Below are positions 16,406 to 24,751 of a stretch of 64,000 nt of DNA, in pieces. Position 1 is the first letter of the stretch, and each line of letters opens with the position of its first letter. Source of the stretch: JBMNQH01 sp050944035 (GTDB lineage Bacteria > Bacillota > Clostridia > Oscillospirales > Oscillospiraceae); the NCBI GenBank assembly GCA_050944035.1, contig JBMNQH010000002.1:62001-126000 (forward strand), given 5' to 3'. A model generated the notes under the pieces. It made no database searches, was not told the origin of the DNA, and saw only the letters and a program-made list of their open reading frames with translations. The position numbers and the translations under genes are program-made.

Positions 16406-17098
16406 ATGAACGAACCTGTAAAAATTATGATAGTTGACGACGAAGCAGACATCCGAACCATCGTTCGTATTCTACTGGAAACCAAGGGATATCACATCAC
16501 GGAGATCGCCAGCGGAGAAGAAGCCGTTGCTTACAGCAAACTGCATCCCGACATTGATCTCATTCTGATGGATATCATGATGCCCGGTATCGACGGTGTT
16601 GAAGCCTGCCGGCAGATTCGGGAACGCTCCTTTGTTCCGGTTCTTTTTCTGACCGCAAGAACACAGGACACAGACAAGGTTGCAGCCTATGAAAACGGCG
16701 GAGACGATTACCTGGTAAAGCCATTTTCGCAAACGGAACTGTTCATGAAAGTGGATTCCCTGCTCCGCCGCTACCGCGTTTACCATGGCAAAGAAACCGC
16801 TGTCAATCAGGAAGAGCGCCTGCGCATTGACAATGAGCATCATGTGGTTTATAAATTTAACAAACCCGTTAATCTGACAGATAAAGAGTATGATATTTTG
16901 AATTATCTGTATCAAAACCGCGGTCAGACTGTCCGTGCGGTTCAGCTTTATCAGCATGTCTGGCATGAAAAATATCTTCCTTCTTCTGTCAACACCGTTA
17001 TGGTACACATTCTAAATCTCCGGAAAAAGCTGGAGGACGACCCCTCTAATCCCACTTTAATCCGGACAATTTGGGGAAAGGGGTATCAGATCGATTAA
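16406..17098 (+). CDS. OmpR/PhoB-family response regulator
   Basis: A 230-residue two-component regulator. The receiver domain (about 5-120) has the acidic pair DD in IVDDEAD, the phospho-acceptor Asp in LILMDIMMPG, the Thr in FLTART and the Lys in YLVKPFS. The C-terminal winged helix (about 140-230) ends in NTVMVHILNLRKKLEDD and RTIWGKGYQID, typical of DNA-binding OmpR domains. ATG 16406 follows a strong CGGAGGTG site. The sensor kinase gene follows with its stop-start region overlapping. The signal and targets are unknown; no transporter or resistance gene is adjacent on the same strand. Confidence 0.95.
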   Translation: MNEPVKIMIVDDEADIRTIVRILLETKGYHITEIASGEEAVAYSKLHPDIDLILMDIMMPGIDGVEACRQIRERSFVPVLFLTARTQDTDKVAAYENGGDDYLVKPFSQTELFMKVDSLLRRYRVYHGKETAVNQEERLRIDNEHHVVYKFNKPVNLTDKEYDILNYLYQNRGQTVRAVQLYQHVWHEKYLPSSVNTVMVHILNLRKKLEDDPSNPTLIRTIWGKGYQID

Positions 17099-17129
17099 AC
17101 AGAAAACGTTTACTTCGCTGCGTGCGAAA

Positions 17130-18437
17130 ATGATTTACATTCTACTGGCTGCATTGATCTGCAGCATCCTGCTGTTCCTGCTGCAAATACTGGTCAGAAA
17201 TGCCATGATTAAAAGATATTATCTCAACGATACCGCGGTGGCACAGCGCGTTGCCAGACAAATTCAGGAATTAAACGAATTTGTCCAGAAGGAGGCGCTT
17301 TCTTCTGAAGATACTGAGGCGCTTTCCACATGGGCAAACAATAAGAGACATGTTTATCTCCTGCTCTATAAAGACGATCATCTGTTTTTCAAAGGCGGCG
17401 CACCGTCAGCAACCTGGGATGACAGCACCTTTCTTTTCAACCCCCATGACATTCCAAATCCTGACGTTGAAATTGTCTCTAATCAGGATGATACAAAATT
17501 TCCCATCCGCTTTTCCGATGGTCTCTACTCTGTCGCGCTTTACGATTATTCGGAGACCTATATTTATAATGCCTGTACGATTGTCGCTCTGTCCATCTGC
17601 TTTATTTTCTTTGTATGTATCATGCTGATCTACAGCAGGCGGATCACTAAGTCCATTATCACACTTTCCCAGGAGATGGCTGAGGTATGCAATGGCAATC
17701 TGGAAAAAGAAATTACCTTTTCCAGCGATGATGAATTGAACACGCTTGCTAATGATATCAACAGCATGCGGATCTCCATTATCGAACAGACGAAGAATGA
17801 ACAGGTGGCATGGCAGGCGAACAGCGACCTCATCACTGCGCTCTCCCACGATATCCGGACACCGTTGACCGCATTGCTCGGCTATTTGGACCTGTCCGCC
17901 GGCGGACAATATCAAACAGAAGAGCAGCTGCATCAATATCTCACTGCTGGTGTTGAGAAGGCACAACAGATCAAGTCGTTGATCGAAGAGATTTTTCAGT
18001 ATTTTCTGGTTTTCGGACAACCCTCTCTTCAGATGAAACCAGAAGAATTTGATGCCAACATCCTATTGGAACAGCTTTTTGGCGAGCATATCATCCACCT
18101 GCAGGACATTGGTTTCGTGGTAAAATTCACAAAAAATCTTCAGAGTTCCAGTTCTCTGCAAGTCGACATTATCTATCTCAAGCGTGTTTTTGACAATTTG
18201 TTCTCCAACATTGAAAAACATGCAGACCGAACAAAAAAAGTTGTAATTATTGTAACAGAGGAAAAACATAAGATCCGTTTCCTGTTTTCTAATAGTATTC
18301 CAAAAATCCCCAATCGTGTAGAAAGCACAAAAATCGGCTTGCAGACCTGCAATAAGATTATCCAACAGCTTGGCGGTACTTTTCTTACGACAGCAGCAGA
18401 TCATGTATTTACTGCCGAGTTTACCCTTCCACTCTGA
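17130..18437 (+). CDS. Sensor histidine kinase
   Basis: A membrane kinase that pairs with the regulator upstream. From ATG 17130 it has 435 residues: helix 1 at the extreme N-terminus, an extracytoplasmic sensor of about 120 residues, helix 2 (YNACTIVALSICFIFFVCIMLIY), a HAMP-like linker, the dimerisation motif ALSHDIRTPLTALLGYLDL with His240, and an ATPase domain with N-box NLFSNIEKHAD and IGLQTC. The usual G1 box DxGxG is degenerate (FLFSNSIP). No ribosome site precedes ATG 17130; 12 in-frame upstream residues (IKQKTFTSLRAK) look like a real kinase N-terminus and would begin at ATT 17094, ten bases after AAAGGGG. Confidence 0.9.
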   Translation: MIYILLAALICSILLFLLQILVRNAMIKRYYLNDTAVAQRVARQIQELNEFVQKEALSSEDTEALSTWANNKRHVYLLLYKDDHLFFKGGAPSATWDDSTFLFNPHDIPNPDVEIVSNQDDTKFPIRFSDGLYSVALYDYSETYIYNACTIVALSICFIFFVCIMLIYSRRITKSIITLSQEMAEVCNGNLEKEITFSSDDELNTLANDINSMRISIIEQTKNEQVAWQANSDLITALSHDIRTPLTALLGYLDLSAGGQYQTEEQLHQYLTAGVEKAQQIKSLIEEIFQYFLVFGQPSLQMKPEEFDANILLEQLFGEHIIHLQDIGFVVKFTKNLQSSSSLQVDIIYLKRVFDNLFSNIEKHADRTKKVVIIVTEEKHKIRFLFSNSIPKIPNRVESTKIGLQTCNKIIQQLGGTFLTTAADHVFTAEFTLPL

Positions 18438-18441
18438 ACTC

Positions 18442-18486
18442 AAAAAAGCCGACGTACAGTCAAAAACTTGTACGTCGGCTTTTTTC
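18442..18486 (+). terminator. Terminator of the two-component operon
   Basis: AAAAAAGCCGACGTACA pairs with TGTACGTCGGCTTTTTT around a ten-base loop; A-run and T-run make it work in both directions. Confidence 0.93.
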
Positions 18487-18505
18487 AAAATTCGCAAGAA
18501 CTCCT

Positions 18506-18534
18506 TTGATAAAATAAAATGATTCCGTTATGAT
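18506..18534 (+). promoter_or_regulatory. Sigma-A promoter of the NYN-domain gene
   Basis: TTGATA (18506-18511), 17 bases, TATGAT (18529-18534), 50 bases before ATG 18584. Confidence 0.65.
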
Positions 18535-18583
18535 AAGGCCATAAAATGAAAGGCTTTAAAAATCAGAAAAGGAGATTTTTACT

Positions 18584-20179
18584 ATGACAATCGGTGATTC
18601 TTATTTTGACACATTAAAATTTTTCCTAAACGATACCGAAGAACCAGCTATTCTCTCCAATAAACTCTCATGTTCCAATCCCGACACCCCAGTAGAAGAG
18701 ACAGTCTGTGATGAAATAGAAGTGTCTATTCAAGAAGAACCATCGGAAGCTCCTATGGAATCATCCGCTCAAGATATGTCAACAGACGAGACGACACCTC
18801 TCTATAAAATAGAATCCGAAGAAGAAACCAATCCGTACTCTCCACACCATAACAGCACCTATGATATTGTCTCCCGAATAGCATATTTACTCGGCGTCTC
18901 CAAAAGCATTTTTGAAAATGAACATGAGGCGCCGCAGCTGGAATGGTACAACAAATTGAATGAGGACCGCTGTGCCCGTATCGTCCGCAACCTCTGTATG
19001 CTGCGCACCCGTATCGAACAGAATTTTGCTGCAATCCATCGGGCCATCTTCTATGACCTTAAAAATTTACATACACTGCCGGAATTCATCTCTCCACAAA
19101 TTATCTCTGATCTGGAGGCAGATGGGATTCAACTAATCAAAGCCAATTATAAATTAAACAGTTATGTGATAGACATCAACCGTCTGATCTCTGACCGCAT
19201 CAACAACTGCAAAAACCTGTTCCCGCTCTGGCTGGACTGGAACTATGTCAAACCACTTTTTATTATGCCGGATGGGCAGACAGAAGCCGGCATCAAGCGC
19301 GCCGGATACATTTATTCCCAAAACCGCAACTTTTACCCCTACCAGGTCTATATGAACTGGACACCTGAAGACCACGGCAATCTGCTTTATAACGACAAAA
19401 AATTTGTCTCCTGGCTGTACAACGCCAACGGGGAACTCTTTACCGACCTTTCCAAGGTTTCTGATGCCGCTGACCTGACCAAAAACAACATTTATGACTT
19501 TATCGCTGCAAGCCAGAACACGGTATTCGTCGTGGATTGTGAAAACTCTGATCCCTATAAGCTTTGTTCCACTCTGCTCAATCTGGAAGCAGACGAACTG
19601 GAAAAGGTCAGCAAAATTATCCTTTATGATGATGTCCATACCGCCAGTGCATGGCGTATCCTCGACCGTATCCTCGATATTCCCGTTGAGCACACTCTGG
19701 TTGAACGCATCAAATCCAGTAAATCTCTGGTGGATACCGCACTTTCTGTGGGAACTTGCCGCGAATTTTTCCTGAATCATGTGGATTCTTTCGTTATTGT
19801 ATCCAGCGATTCCGATTACTGGGGTCTGATCTCTAACCTACCGGAAGCCAATTTCCTGCTCATGGTTGAACACGAAAACTGTGGGATTGACATTCGCAAT
19901 GCCATGGAAAGCTGTGGAATCTATTACTGTTATATCGATGACTTTTGCAGCGGTAACAACGAAGAGCTGAAGACCATGGCACTGCTTAATGAGATACAGA
20001 CTTATATTGAAGATCGTTTTCAGGGCTTCAATGTAAAGGAAATGATGGAACAGGCATACCTTTCCACACGTGTCCATATGTCCGATGCAGAAAAGCGCCA
20101 GTTCCAAAACAAATATGTAAAACCCATGCATCTGTCTATTGACAACGACGGCAATGTTTCGATCCAGCTCTCCGCATAA
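18584..20179 (+). CDS. Uncharacterised protein with a NYN/PIN-like nuclease domain
   Basis: A 531-residue soluble protein that I cannot name. Residues 1-90 are acidic and low complexity (many Glu, Ser, Thr, Pro). Residues 95-310 are mostly helical. Residues 313-455 look like a NYN (PIN-like) domain: VFVVDCEN with Asp318 and Glu320, KSLVD (380-384), the strand-loop VIVSSDSDYWGLI (405-416) and IDDF (451-454). These acidic positions match the metal site of NYN ribonucleases (LabA/NicB-type), so RNA cleavage or binding is a fair inference. The C-terminal 70 residues are helical with a basic tail. ATG 18584 has AAAGGAG. It stands alone behind its own promoter. Confidence 0.8.
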   Translation: MTIGDSYFDTLKFFLNDTEEPAILSNKLSCSNPDTPVEETVCDEIEVSIQEEPSEAPMESSAQDMSTDETTPLYKIESEEETNPYSPHHNSTYDIVSRIAYLLGVSKSIFENEHEAPQLEWYNKLNEDRCARIVRNLCMLRTRIEQNFAAIHRAIFYDLKNLHTLPEFISPQIISDLEADGIQLIKANYKLNSYVIDINRLISDRINNCKNLFPLWLDWNYVKPLFIMPDGQTEAGIKRAGYIYSQNRNFYPYQVYMNWTPEDHGNLLYNDKKFVSWLYNANGELFTDLSKVSDAADLTKNNIYDFIAASQNTVFVVDCENSDPYKLCSTLLNLEADELEKVSKIILYDDVHTASAWRILDRILDIPVEHTLVERIKSSKSLVDTALSVGTCREFFLNHVDSFVIVSSDSDYWGLISNLPEANFLLMVEHENCGIDIRNAMESCGIYYCYIDDFCSGNNEELKTMALLNEIQTYIEDRFQGFNVKEMMEQAYLSTRVHMSDAEKRQFQNKYVKPMHLSIDNDGNVSIQLSA

Positions 20180-20184
20180 CAATT

Positions 20185-20211
20185 TCATTTTAGCCAATCA
20201 TCTTTTTTCAT
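20185..20211 (-). CDS. Possible 8-codon mini-ORF with strong ribosome site
   Basis: MKKDDWLK, preceded by GGGAGG five bases upstream of its ATG. It follows the 27-codon mini-ORF on the same strand. It could be a leader or a coincidence of purine-rich sequence; no family is recognised. Confidence 0.2.
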   Translation of the reverse strand: MKKDDWLK

Positions 20212-20216
20212 ATAAT

Positions 20217-20302
20217 CGCCTCCCTTTTTATCGGTCCTCCTTTTGCTTTCTCATCGCTTGTTTTTCCATTTTACAAATGGAAAAATGAGTGGAGTCACCT
20301 CC
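20217..20302 (+). other. C-rich segment with three CCTCC motifs (anti-Shine-Dalgarno-like)
   Basis: CCTCC occurs at 20219-20223, 20236-20240 and 20298-20302; the last is in TCACCTCCTTTTTT, close to the 3' end of 16S rRNA. Between them lies a perfect inverted repeat, TTTTTCCATTT/AAATGGAAAAA (20261-20271/20275-20285). A terminator-type hairpin follows at 20328. Read on the plus strand this looks like a small RNA or 3' UTR; read on the minus strand the same motifs are ribosome sites. Confidence 0.4.
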
Positions 20303-20311
20303 TTTTTTCAT
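20228..20311 (-). CDS. Possible 27-codon mini-ORF with ribosome site
   Basis: Starts MKKGGDSTHFS and ends RKQKEDR; AAAGGGG lies a few bases before the ATG. Downstream of the siroheme/heme operon on the same strand and followed by an 8-codon mini-ORF with its own GGGAGG. Basic and hydrophilic; not recognised. Its coding status is unproven. Confidence 0.25.
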   Translation of the reverse strand: MKKGGDSTHFSICKMEKQAMRKQKEDR

Positions 20312-20327
20312 ATATCCCCTTTCATAG

Positions 20328-20371
20328 CAAACGGGCAGATGCATATACATCTGCCCGTTTGTTCTATTTTC
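20328..20371 (+). terminator. Terminator hairpin between NYN region and heme operon
   Basis: CAAACGGGCAGATG/CATCTGCCCGTTTG with a six-base loop, followed on the plus strand by TTCTATTTT. On the minus strand no T-run follows, so it terminates plus-strand transcripts better. Confidence 0.75.
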
Positions 20372-20395
20372 TATTGTAACTCCAGATTAAACAGT

Positions 20396-20968
20396 TTACA
20401 GCAATTTTTGTAGGTCCTCCAGTTCCAGCGCTGCTGCCTGCATCAGCAACCTGCGCCGTTCCGATGTTTCCATACCAGAAGCCAGCACTTTTTTCCGCAA
20501 CTCTCCCAATAATGCCAGCCGTTCTTCATACTCCGGACCATACCAGGCTTCCAACTCCCGCCGGATTTTTGCAGCCAGGGAAGGACTTTTTCCCGCAGTG
20601 GAAACAGCCAGCGTCAAATCCCCGCGCTGCACGGTTGCAGGCACAATAAAGCTGCACAATGCCGGGTCATCCACCACATTGACCGGAATTCGATGCGCCT
20701 GACAGTATGCGCTGACTGCACGGTTCACTTTGCGGTCGTCTGTCGCGGCAATGACGGCAAAAGCATCGGCAAGCTGCACTGTATCGAAAGATTGCCGGAT
20801 GCACCGAATCCCTTCCAGCCGTTCCAGTTCTTCACAAATCTCCGGCGCAATCACAGTAACATCCGCCCCAAACCGCAAAAACAGAGCACATTTCCGAAAC
20901 GCAACCACGCCGCCGCCGACAACGACAACAGACTTCCCGCCGACATCCATCATAAACGGGAAAAACAT
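20396..20968 (-). CDS. sirC: Precorrin-2 dehydrogenase / sirohydrochlorin synthase
   Basis: A 190-residue enzyme that oxidises precorrin-2 to sirohydrochlorin with NAD+ (the N-terminal half of CysG, like Met8/SirC). The start MFFPFMMDVGGKSVVVVGGGVVAFRK contains the NAD-binding GGGxxA loop; later blocks AVIAATDDRKVNRAVS and PVNVVDDPALCSFIVPA are diagnostic, and VSTAGKSPSLA ends the active-site part. ATG 20968 overlaps the hemL stop by one base (TGATG), which fixes the start. Last gene of the heme/siroheme operon. Ferrochelation by the same protein, as in CysG and Met8, is possible but not certain. Confidence 0.9.
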   Translation of the reverse strand: MFFPFMMDVGGKSVVVVGGGVVAFRKCALFLRFGADVTVIAPEICEELERLEGIRCIRQSFDTVQLADAFAVIAATDDRKVNRAVSAYCQAHRIPVNVVDDPALCSFIVPATVQRGDLTLAVSTAGKSPSLAAKIRRELEAWYGPEYEERLALLGELRKKVLASGMETSERRRLLMQAAALELEDLQKLL

Positions 20969-22269
20969 CAGGCCATACTCTCTTTCACGGCAGCCAATGC
21001 CTGATAATTTGCCGCAATGGTGCGGTCGATGTCCGCATCCGTATGCGCCAGAGACAGGAACATACACTCAAACTGTGCCGGCGGCAACAGAATACCGGCT
21101 TCCAGCATTTTCTGGAAGTACACGCGGTACAAATCGGTATCGCATGCTTTGACCGCATCATAGCAGGTCATGGATCCCGGTGCAAAAAACAGACACAGCA
21201 GGCTGCCCATGCGGTTGACGGCAAACAGCAGATCCAGCTTCTGCAAATTGTCGCGGATACCTGCCTCCAAACGCGCCCCCTTCTTATCCAATTCTGTATA
21301 ATATTCCGGATGCAGCTGCAATCGGGTCAGGCTTTTGAGGCCGAGGAACATAGCCAGCGGATTGCCCGACAGTGTACCCGCCTGATAGACCGGTCCCATG
21401 GGAGAAACACAGGACATAATTTCGCGTCTGCCGCCGTAGGCGCCGACCGGCAGACCGGAACCGATGATCTTGCCAAAGCAAACCATATCGGGATCAATGC
21501 CGTAAACTTCCGCTGCACCGCCAAAAGCCGCGCGGAAGCCGCTGATGACTTCGTCAAAAATGAGAACCGCCCCATATTGCCGCGTCAAATCCCGCAATGT
21601 CTGCAAAAACTTCGGGTCACCGGGAACCAGCCCCATATTGCCTGCGATGGGCTCCACAATCACGCAGGCAATCTCATCGCCGCAACCGGCAAAGAGATCA
21701 ACCATTGCTTTGCTGTCATTGTATGGCATGACAATGGTGTCTTTCACCACATCGGCCGGAACACCGGCGGACGTGGGAACACCAAACGTGAGTGTGCCGG
21801 AGCCGGACTTGACCAGCAGCGCATCGCTGTGACCATGGTAACAGCCCTCGAATTTGACAATCTTGTTGCGCCCCGTGTACCCTCTCGCAGCGCGGATGGC
21901 ACTCATCGTCGCCTCTGTCCCGGAATTGACCATACGAACCAGTTCCGCTGCCGGGTAGGCCATTTGCAGCAGCTTGGCCATATCCGTCTCAATTGCGGTC
22001 GGCAGACCGTAGCTGATGCCGCGCTCAACGGCCTCAATGAGCCCTTCTGTCAAAAACGCGGGACTGTGCCCAAATACCATCGGTCCCCAGGAACCGATAT
22101 AATCAATGTAATCATTGCCGTCCACATCCCGGATATGGCTACCATGTGCCGAGGCGACTACCACCGGCGCGGTACCGACTGCCTGAAAGGCGCGAACCGG
22201 GCTGTTGACGCCGCCCGGAATATATTGCTGGGATTCCTTAAAAATAGCTTCTGACTTGGTATGCTTCAT
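20968..22269 (-). CDS. hemL: Glutamate-1-semialdehyde 2,1-aminomutase
   Basis: A 433-residue PLP enzyme that turns glutamate-1-semialdehyde into 5-aminolevulinate. The N-terminal IPGGVNSPVRAF, the VNSGTEATMSAIRAARG cofactor phosphate region, LIFDEVISGFR and the Schiff-base Lys267 in CFGKIIGSGLPVGA are all present. The start at 22269 overlaps the hemB stop (ATGA); an upstream in-frame extension belongs to hemB sequence. It works with hemA in the C5 route, so no ALA synthase is needed. Confidence 0.95.
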   Translation of the reverse strand: MKHTKSEAIFKESQQYIPGGVNSPVRAFQAVGTAPVVVASAHGSHIRDVDGNDYIDYIGSWGPMVFGHSPAFLTEGLIEAVERGISYGLPTAIETDMAKLLQMAYPAAELVRMVNSGTEATMSAIRAARGYTGRNKIVKFEGCYHGHSDALLVKSGSGTLTFGVPTSAGVPADVVKDTIVMPYNDSKAMVDLFAGCGDEIACVIVEPIAGNMGLVPGDPKFLQTLRDLTRQYGAVLIFDEVISGFRAAFGGAAEVYGIDPDMVCFGKIIGSGLPVGAYGGRREIMSCVSPMGPVYQAGTLSGNPLAMFLGLKSLTRLQLHPEYYTELDKKGARLEAGIRDNLQKLDLLFAVNRMGSLLCLFFAPGSMTCYDAVKACDTDLYRVYFQKMLEAGILLPPAQFECMFLSLAHTDADIDRTIAANYQALAAVKESMA

Positions 22270-23237
22270 CGTTCTTCCCTCAGCTTTCTGCAAATCTCTT
22301 TGGCATAGTAGGAAATAATGAGACCGGCGCCGGCACGCTTGATGCCAATCAATGCCTCTGTCATCGCATCTTCACTGAGAAGGCCGGCGGAAATTGCATA
22401 TTTCAGCATGGAATACTCACCGGAAACCTGATAGGCTGCAACGGGCACATCAAAGGTGTCTTTTGTCCGCTGGACGATATCGAGATAGGGCATGGCGGGC
22501 TTGACCATGACAATGTCCGCGCCCTCTTCGATATCCAATGCAATCTCCCGCATCGCCTCATCGCTGTTGTGGCAGTCCATCTGATAGCTTTTGCGGTCTC
22601 CAAACGATGGCGCACTGCCCGCCGCCTCACGGAACGGCCCGTAGAAACTGGACGCATATTTTGCGGAATAAGCCATGATCGCCACATTTTCAAAACCGTT
22701 TTCGTCCAACGCCGTGCGGATCGCACCGACGCGGCCGTCCATCATATCCGAGGGTGCTACCATGTCTGCGCCCGCGGCCGCATGGCTGACCGCAATTTTG
22801 GCTAGATACGGTAATGTGCTGTCATTGTCTACATAGCCGTCCGGCGTGAGAATCCCGCAGTGGCCGTGGTCGGTGTACTGGCACATGCAGACGTCTGTAA
22901 TAATATACAGCTCCGGCATGAGCCGGCGCAGTTCACGGATCGCGCGCTGGACAATGCCGTTTTCTTCAAAGGCGGAGGTGGCACAGGCATCCTTGTGGTC
23001 GGGAATCCCGAACAGAAGGACAGAATTGACGCCAGTCTCCCGCAGTCCTGCAGCTTCCGCCTCCAGTTGATCGATGGAAAGATGGTAGACGTCGGGCAGC
23101 GCGGGAATCGGTTCCCGGATGCCCTGTCCCTCTACTACAAAAAGGGGATAGATAAAATCCGCACAGCGCAGTGTGGTTTCCTGCATCATCGTACGGATAA
23201 CCGGATTTTTTCTAAGTCGTCTTGGTCGATTGATCAT
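22266..23237 (-). CDS. hemB: Delta-aminolevulinic acid dehydratase (porphobilinogen synthase)
   Basis: A 323-residue enzyme that condenses two 5-aminolevulinates to porphobilinogen. A Cys-rich zinc site, DVCMCQYTDHGHCG, marks it as the zinc-dependent type. The Schiff-base lysines lie in MAYSAKYASSFYGPFR and MVKPAMPYLDI. The ATG at 23237 has AAGGTGAG five bases upstream and is preferred; a GTG three codons earlier is possible. It follows cobA-hemD by five bases and overlaps hemL. Confidence 0.95.
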   Translation of the reverse strand: MINRPRRLRKNPVIRTMMQETTLRCADFIYPLFVVEGQGIREPIPALPDVYHLSIDQLEAEAAGLRETGVNSVLLFGIPDHKDACATSAFEENGIVQRAIRELRRLMPELYIITDVCMCQYTDHGHCGILTPDGYVDNDSTLPYLAKIAVSHAAAGADMVAPSDMMDGRVGAIRTALDENGFENVAIMAYSAKYASSFYGPFREAAGSAPSFGDRKSYQMDCHNSDEAMREIALDIEEGADIVMVKPAMPYLDIVQRTKDTFDVPVAAYQVSGEYSMLKYAISAGLLSEDAMTEALIGIKRAGAGLIISYYAKEICRKLREER

Positions 23238-23242
23238 GTTAC

Positions 23243-24751
23243 TCACCTTACTTGATATTGTTCCAAAATTGTCTGTGTCAGACTTTGCATTGTACTTTGT
23301 TCACTGGTAATCGGGGAAAGGCCATACGTCTCCAGCGTTCCGCTGGTCGCTGCACCGATCGAATAGATCGGAATCCGGTGTGCGGTGACATCGGCAAACC
23401 CGACACTGTCTGCAAAATTGTGTACTGCAGCAGAGCTGGTAAATGTAATGCCGTCGATGGCTCCGGTGCGGAGTTCCGCCCATACGGCTTCCGTATCACA
23501 ATCCGCGGCTTCCGAAGTGTACAGCGCAATCGGTGTCACGCGGCAGTATCGCTGCAAGGTCTCCCGCAGCATGGGGCGCGCTGCCGCCGACTGCGGCAGC
23601 AATACATGATCTTCTGCGCGCAGTTGCGGTACCAGTGTTTCACACAAGCCCTCTGCCGTAAACTGCTCCGGGATGACATCGGCACGCAGTCCGTATTGCC
23701 GCAGTGCCTTCGCTGTTGCAGACCCAATGACACAGAGTCTGGCATGGTACAATGCTCTGGCATCCTTCCCCGCCCCGTCGAGCGCATTGAAAAACTGCTC
23801 CACCGTGACCTGACTGGTAAAGACAATGTGGGTAAACTGTTCGATCTGCGCCATCGCCGCATCCAATGCATGCGGCACCGGCTTCAATTCCAGCATCGGT
23901 GCATGGAGAACCTCGGCACCCTCTGCCTCCAGCAGAGCCTGTAGACCGCCGCTTTTGCTGCTGGTCCGTGTTACCAGAAAACGCCGTCCAAACAATGGCC
24001 GCGTTTCAAAAAAGTTCAGCCGCTCCCGCAGCGTTACCACTTCCCCCACGACGATCATAGCCGGGGACGTCAGCTTTGTCTGCTCTACCGCATCCGGCAG
24101 GGTTGCCAGCGTACCGACCGCCGTCCGCTGCGCCGCGGTTGTGGCATGGCTGATGACGGCAGCCGGCGTCTCCGCCGGTTTTCCGGCCTGCATCAACCCC
24201 TGACAGATGGCACGCACCTGAGACAGTCCCATCAGAAAGACCAGTGTCCCGTCCTCCTGCGCCAGAACATCCAGAGGCGCCTGCTCCATCCCGTGGGAGT
24301 TGGTATGCGCGGTCACAACATGGAATGACCGCGCCAGTTCCCGGTGCGTGATTGGAAATCCGGCATAGCAAAGCCCGCCGATGGCTGAAGAAATGCCCGG
24401 CACCACTTCAAACGGAAGCCCCAGTTCCGCCAGCCGCAGCGCTTCTTCCCCGCCGCGACCAAACACATACGGATCGCCGCCTTTGAGCCGCACTACGGTA
24501 CCACCCTTCTGCGCACATTCGACAATCAGTTCTGTGATCTCCTCCTGTGGCATATAGTGCCGCCCGGCGGCCTTTCCGACATAATAAAGCCGACAGCCAG
24601 CGGGCGCGGCATCCAGCAGGCGCGGGTTGACCAAACGGTCATAGATGATATAATCCGCCTTCTGGATGCAGTCAAATCCCTTTCGGGTGATTAACATCTC
24701 GTCACCGGGTCCTGCGCCGACCAGATACACTTTGCAGTCTCTCGATTTCAT
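23243..24751 (-). CDS. cobA-hemD: Fused uroporphyrinogen-III methyltransferase / uroporphyrinogen-III synthase
   Basis: A 502-residue bifunctional protein. Residues 1-245 are the SAM-dependent methyltransferase that makes precorrin-2: VYLVGAGPGDEMLIT, KGGDPYVFGRGGEE and the VVPGISSA block. Residues about 255-502 are HemD, which closes hydroxymethylbilane to uroporphyrinogen III: FLVTRTSSKSGGLQALLEAEGAEV, FTSQVTVEQFF and DGITFTSSAAVHNF. The start at 24751 overlaps the hemC stop (ATGA). The fusion is known from several Clostridia and channels the intermediate directly toward siroheme and cobalamin rather than heme. Confidence 0.95.
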   Translation of the reverse strand: MKSRDCKVYLVGAGPGDEMLITRKGFDCIQKADYIIYDRLVNPRLLDAAPAGCRLYYVGKAAGRHYMPQEEITELIVECAQKGGTVVRLKGGDPYVFGRGGEEALRLAELGLPFEVVPGISSAIGGLCYAGFPITHRELARSFHVVTAHTNSHGMEQAPLDVLAQEDGTLVFLMGLSQVRAICQGLMQAGKPAETPAAVISHATTAAQRTAVGTLATLPDAVEQTKLTSPAMIVVGEVVTLRERLNFFETRPLFGRRFLVTRTSSKSGGLQALLEAEGAEVLHAPMLELKPVPHALDAAMAQIEQFTHIVFTSQVTVEQFFNALDGAGKDARALYHARLCVIGSATAKALRQYGLRADVIPEQFTAEGLCETLVPQLRAEDHVLLPQSAAARPMLRETLQRYCRVTPIALYTSEAADCDTEAVWAELRTGAIDGITFTSSAAVHNFADSVGFADVTAHRIPIYSIGAATSGTLETYGLSPITSEQSTMQSLTQTILEQYQVR

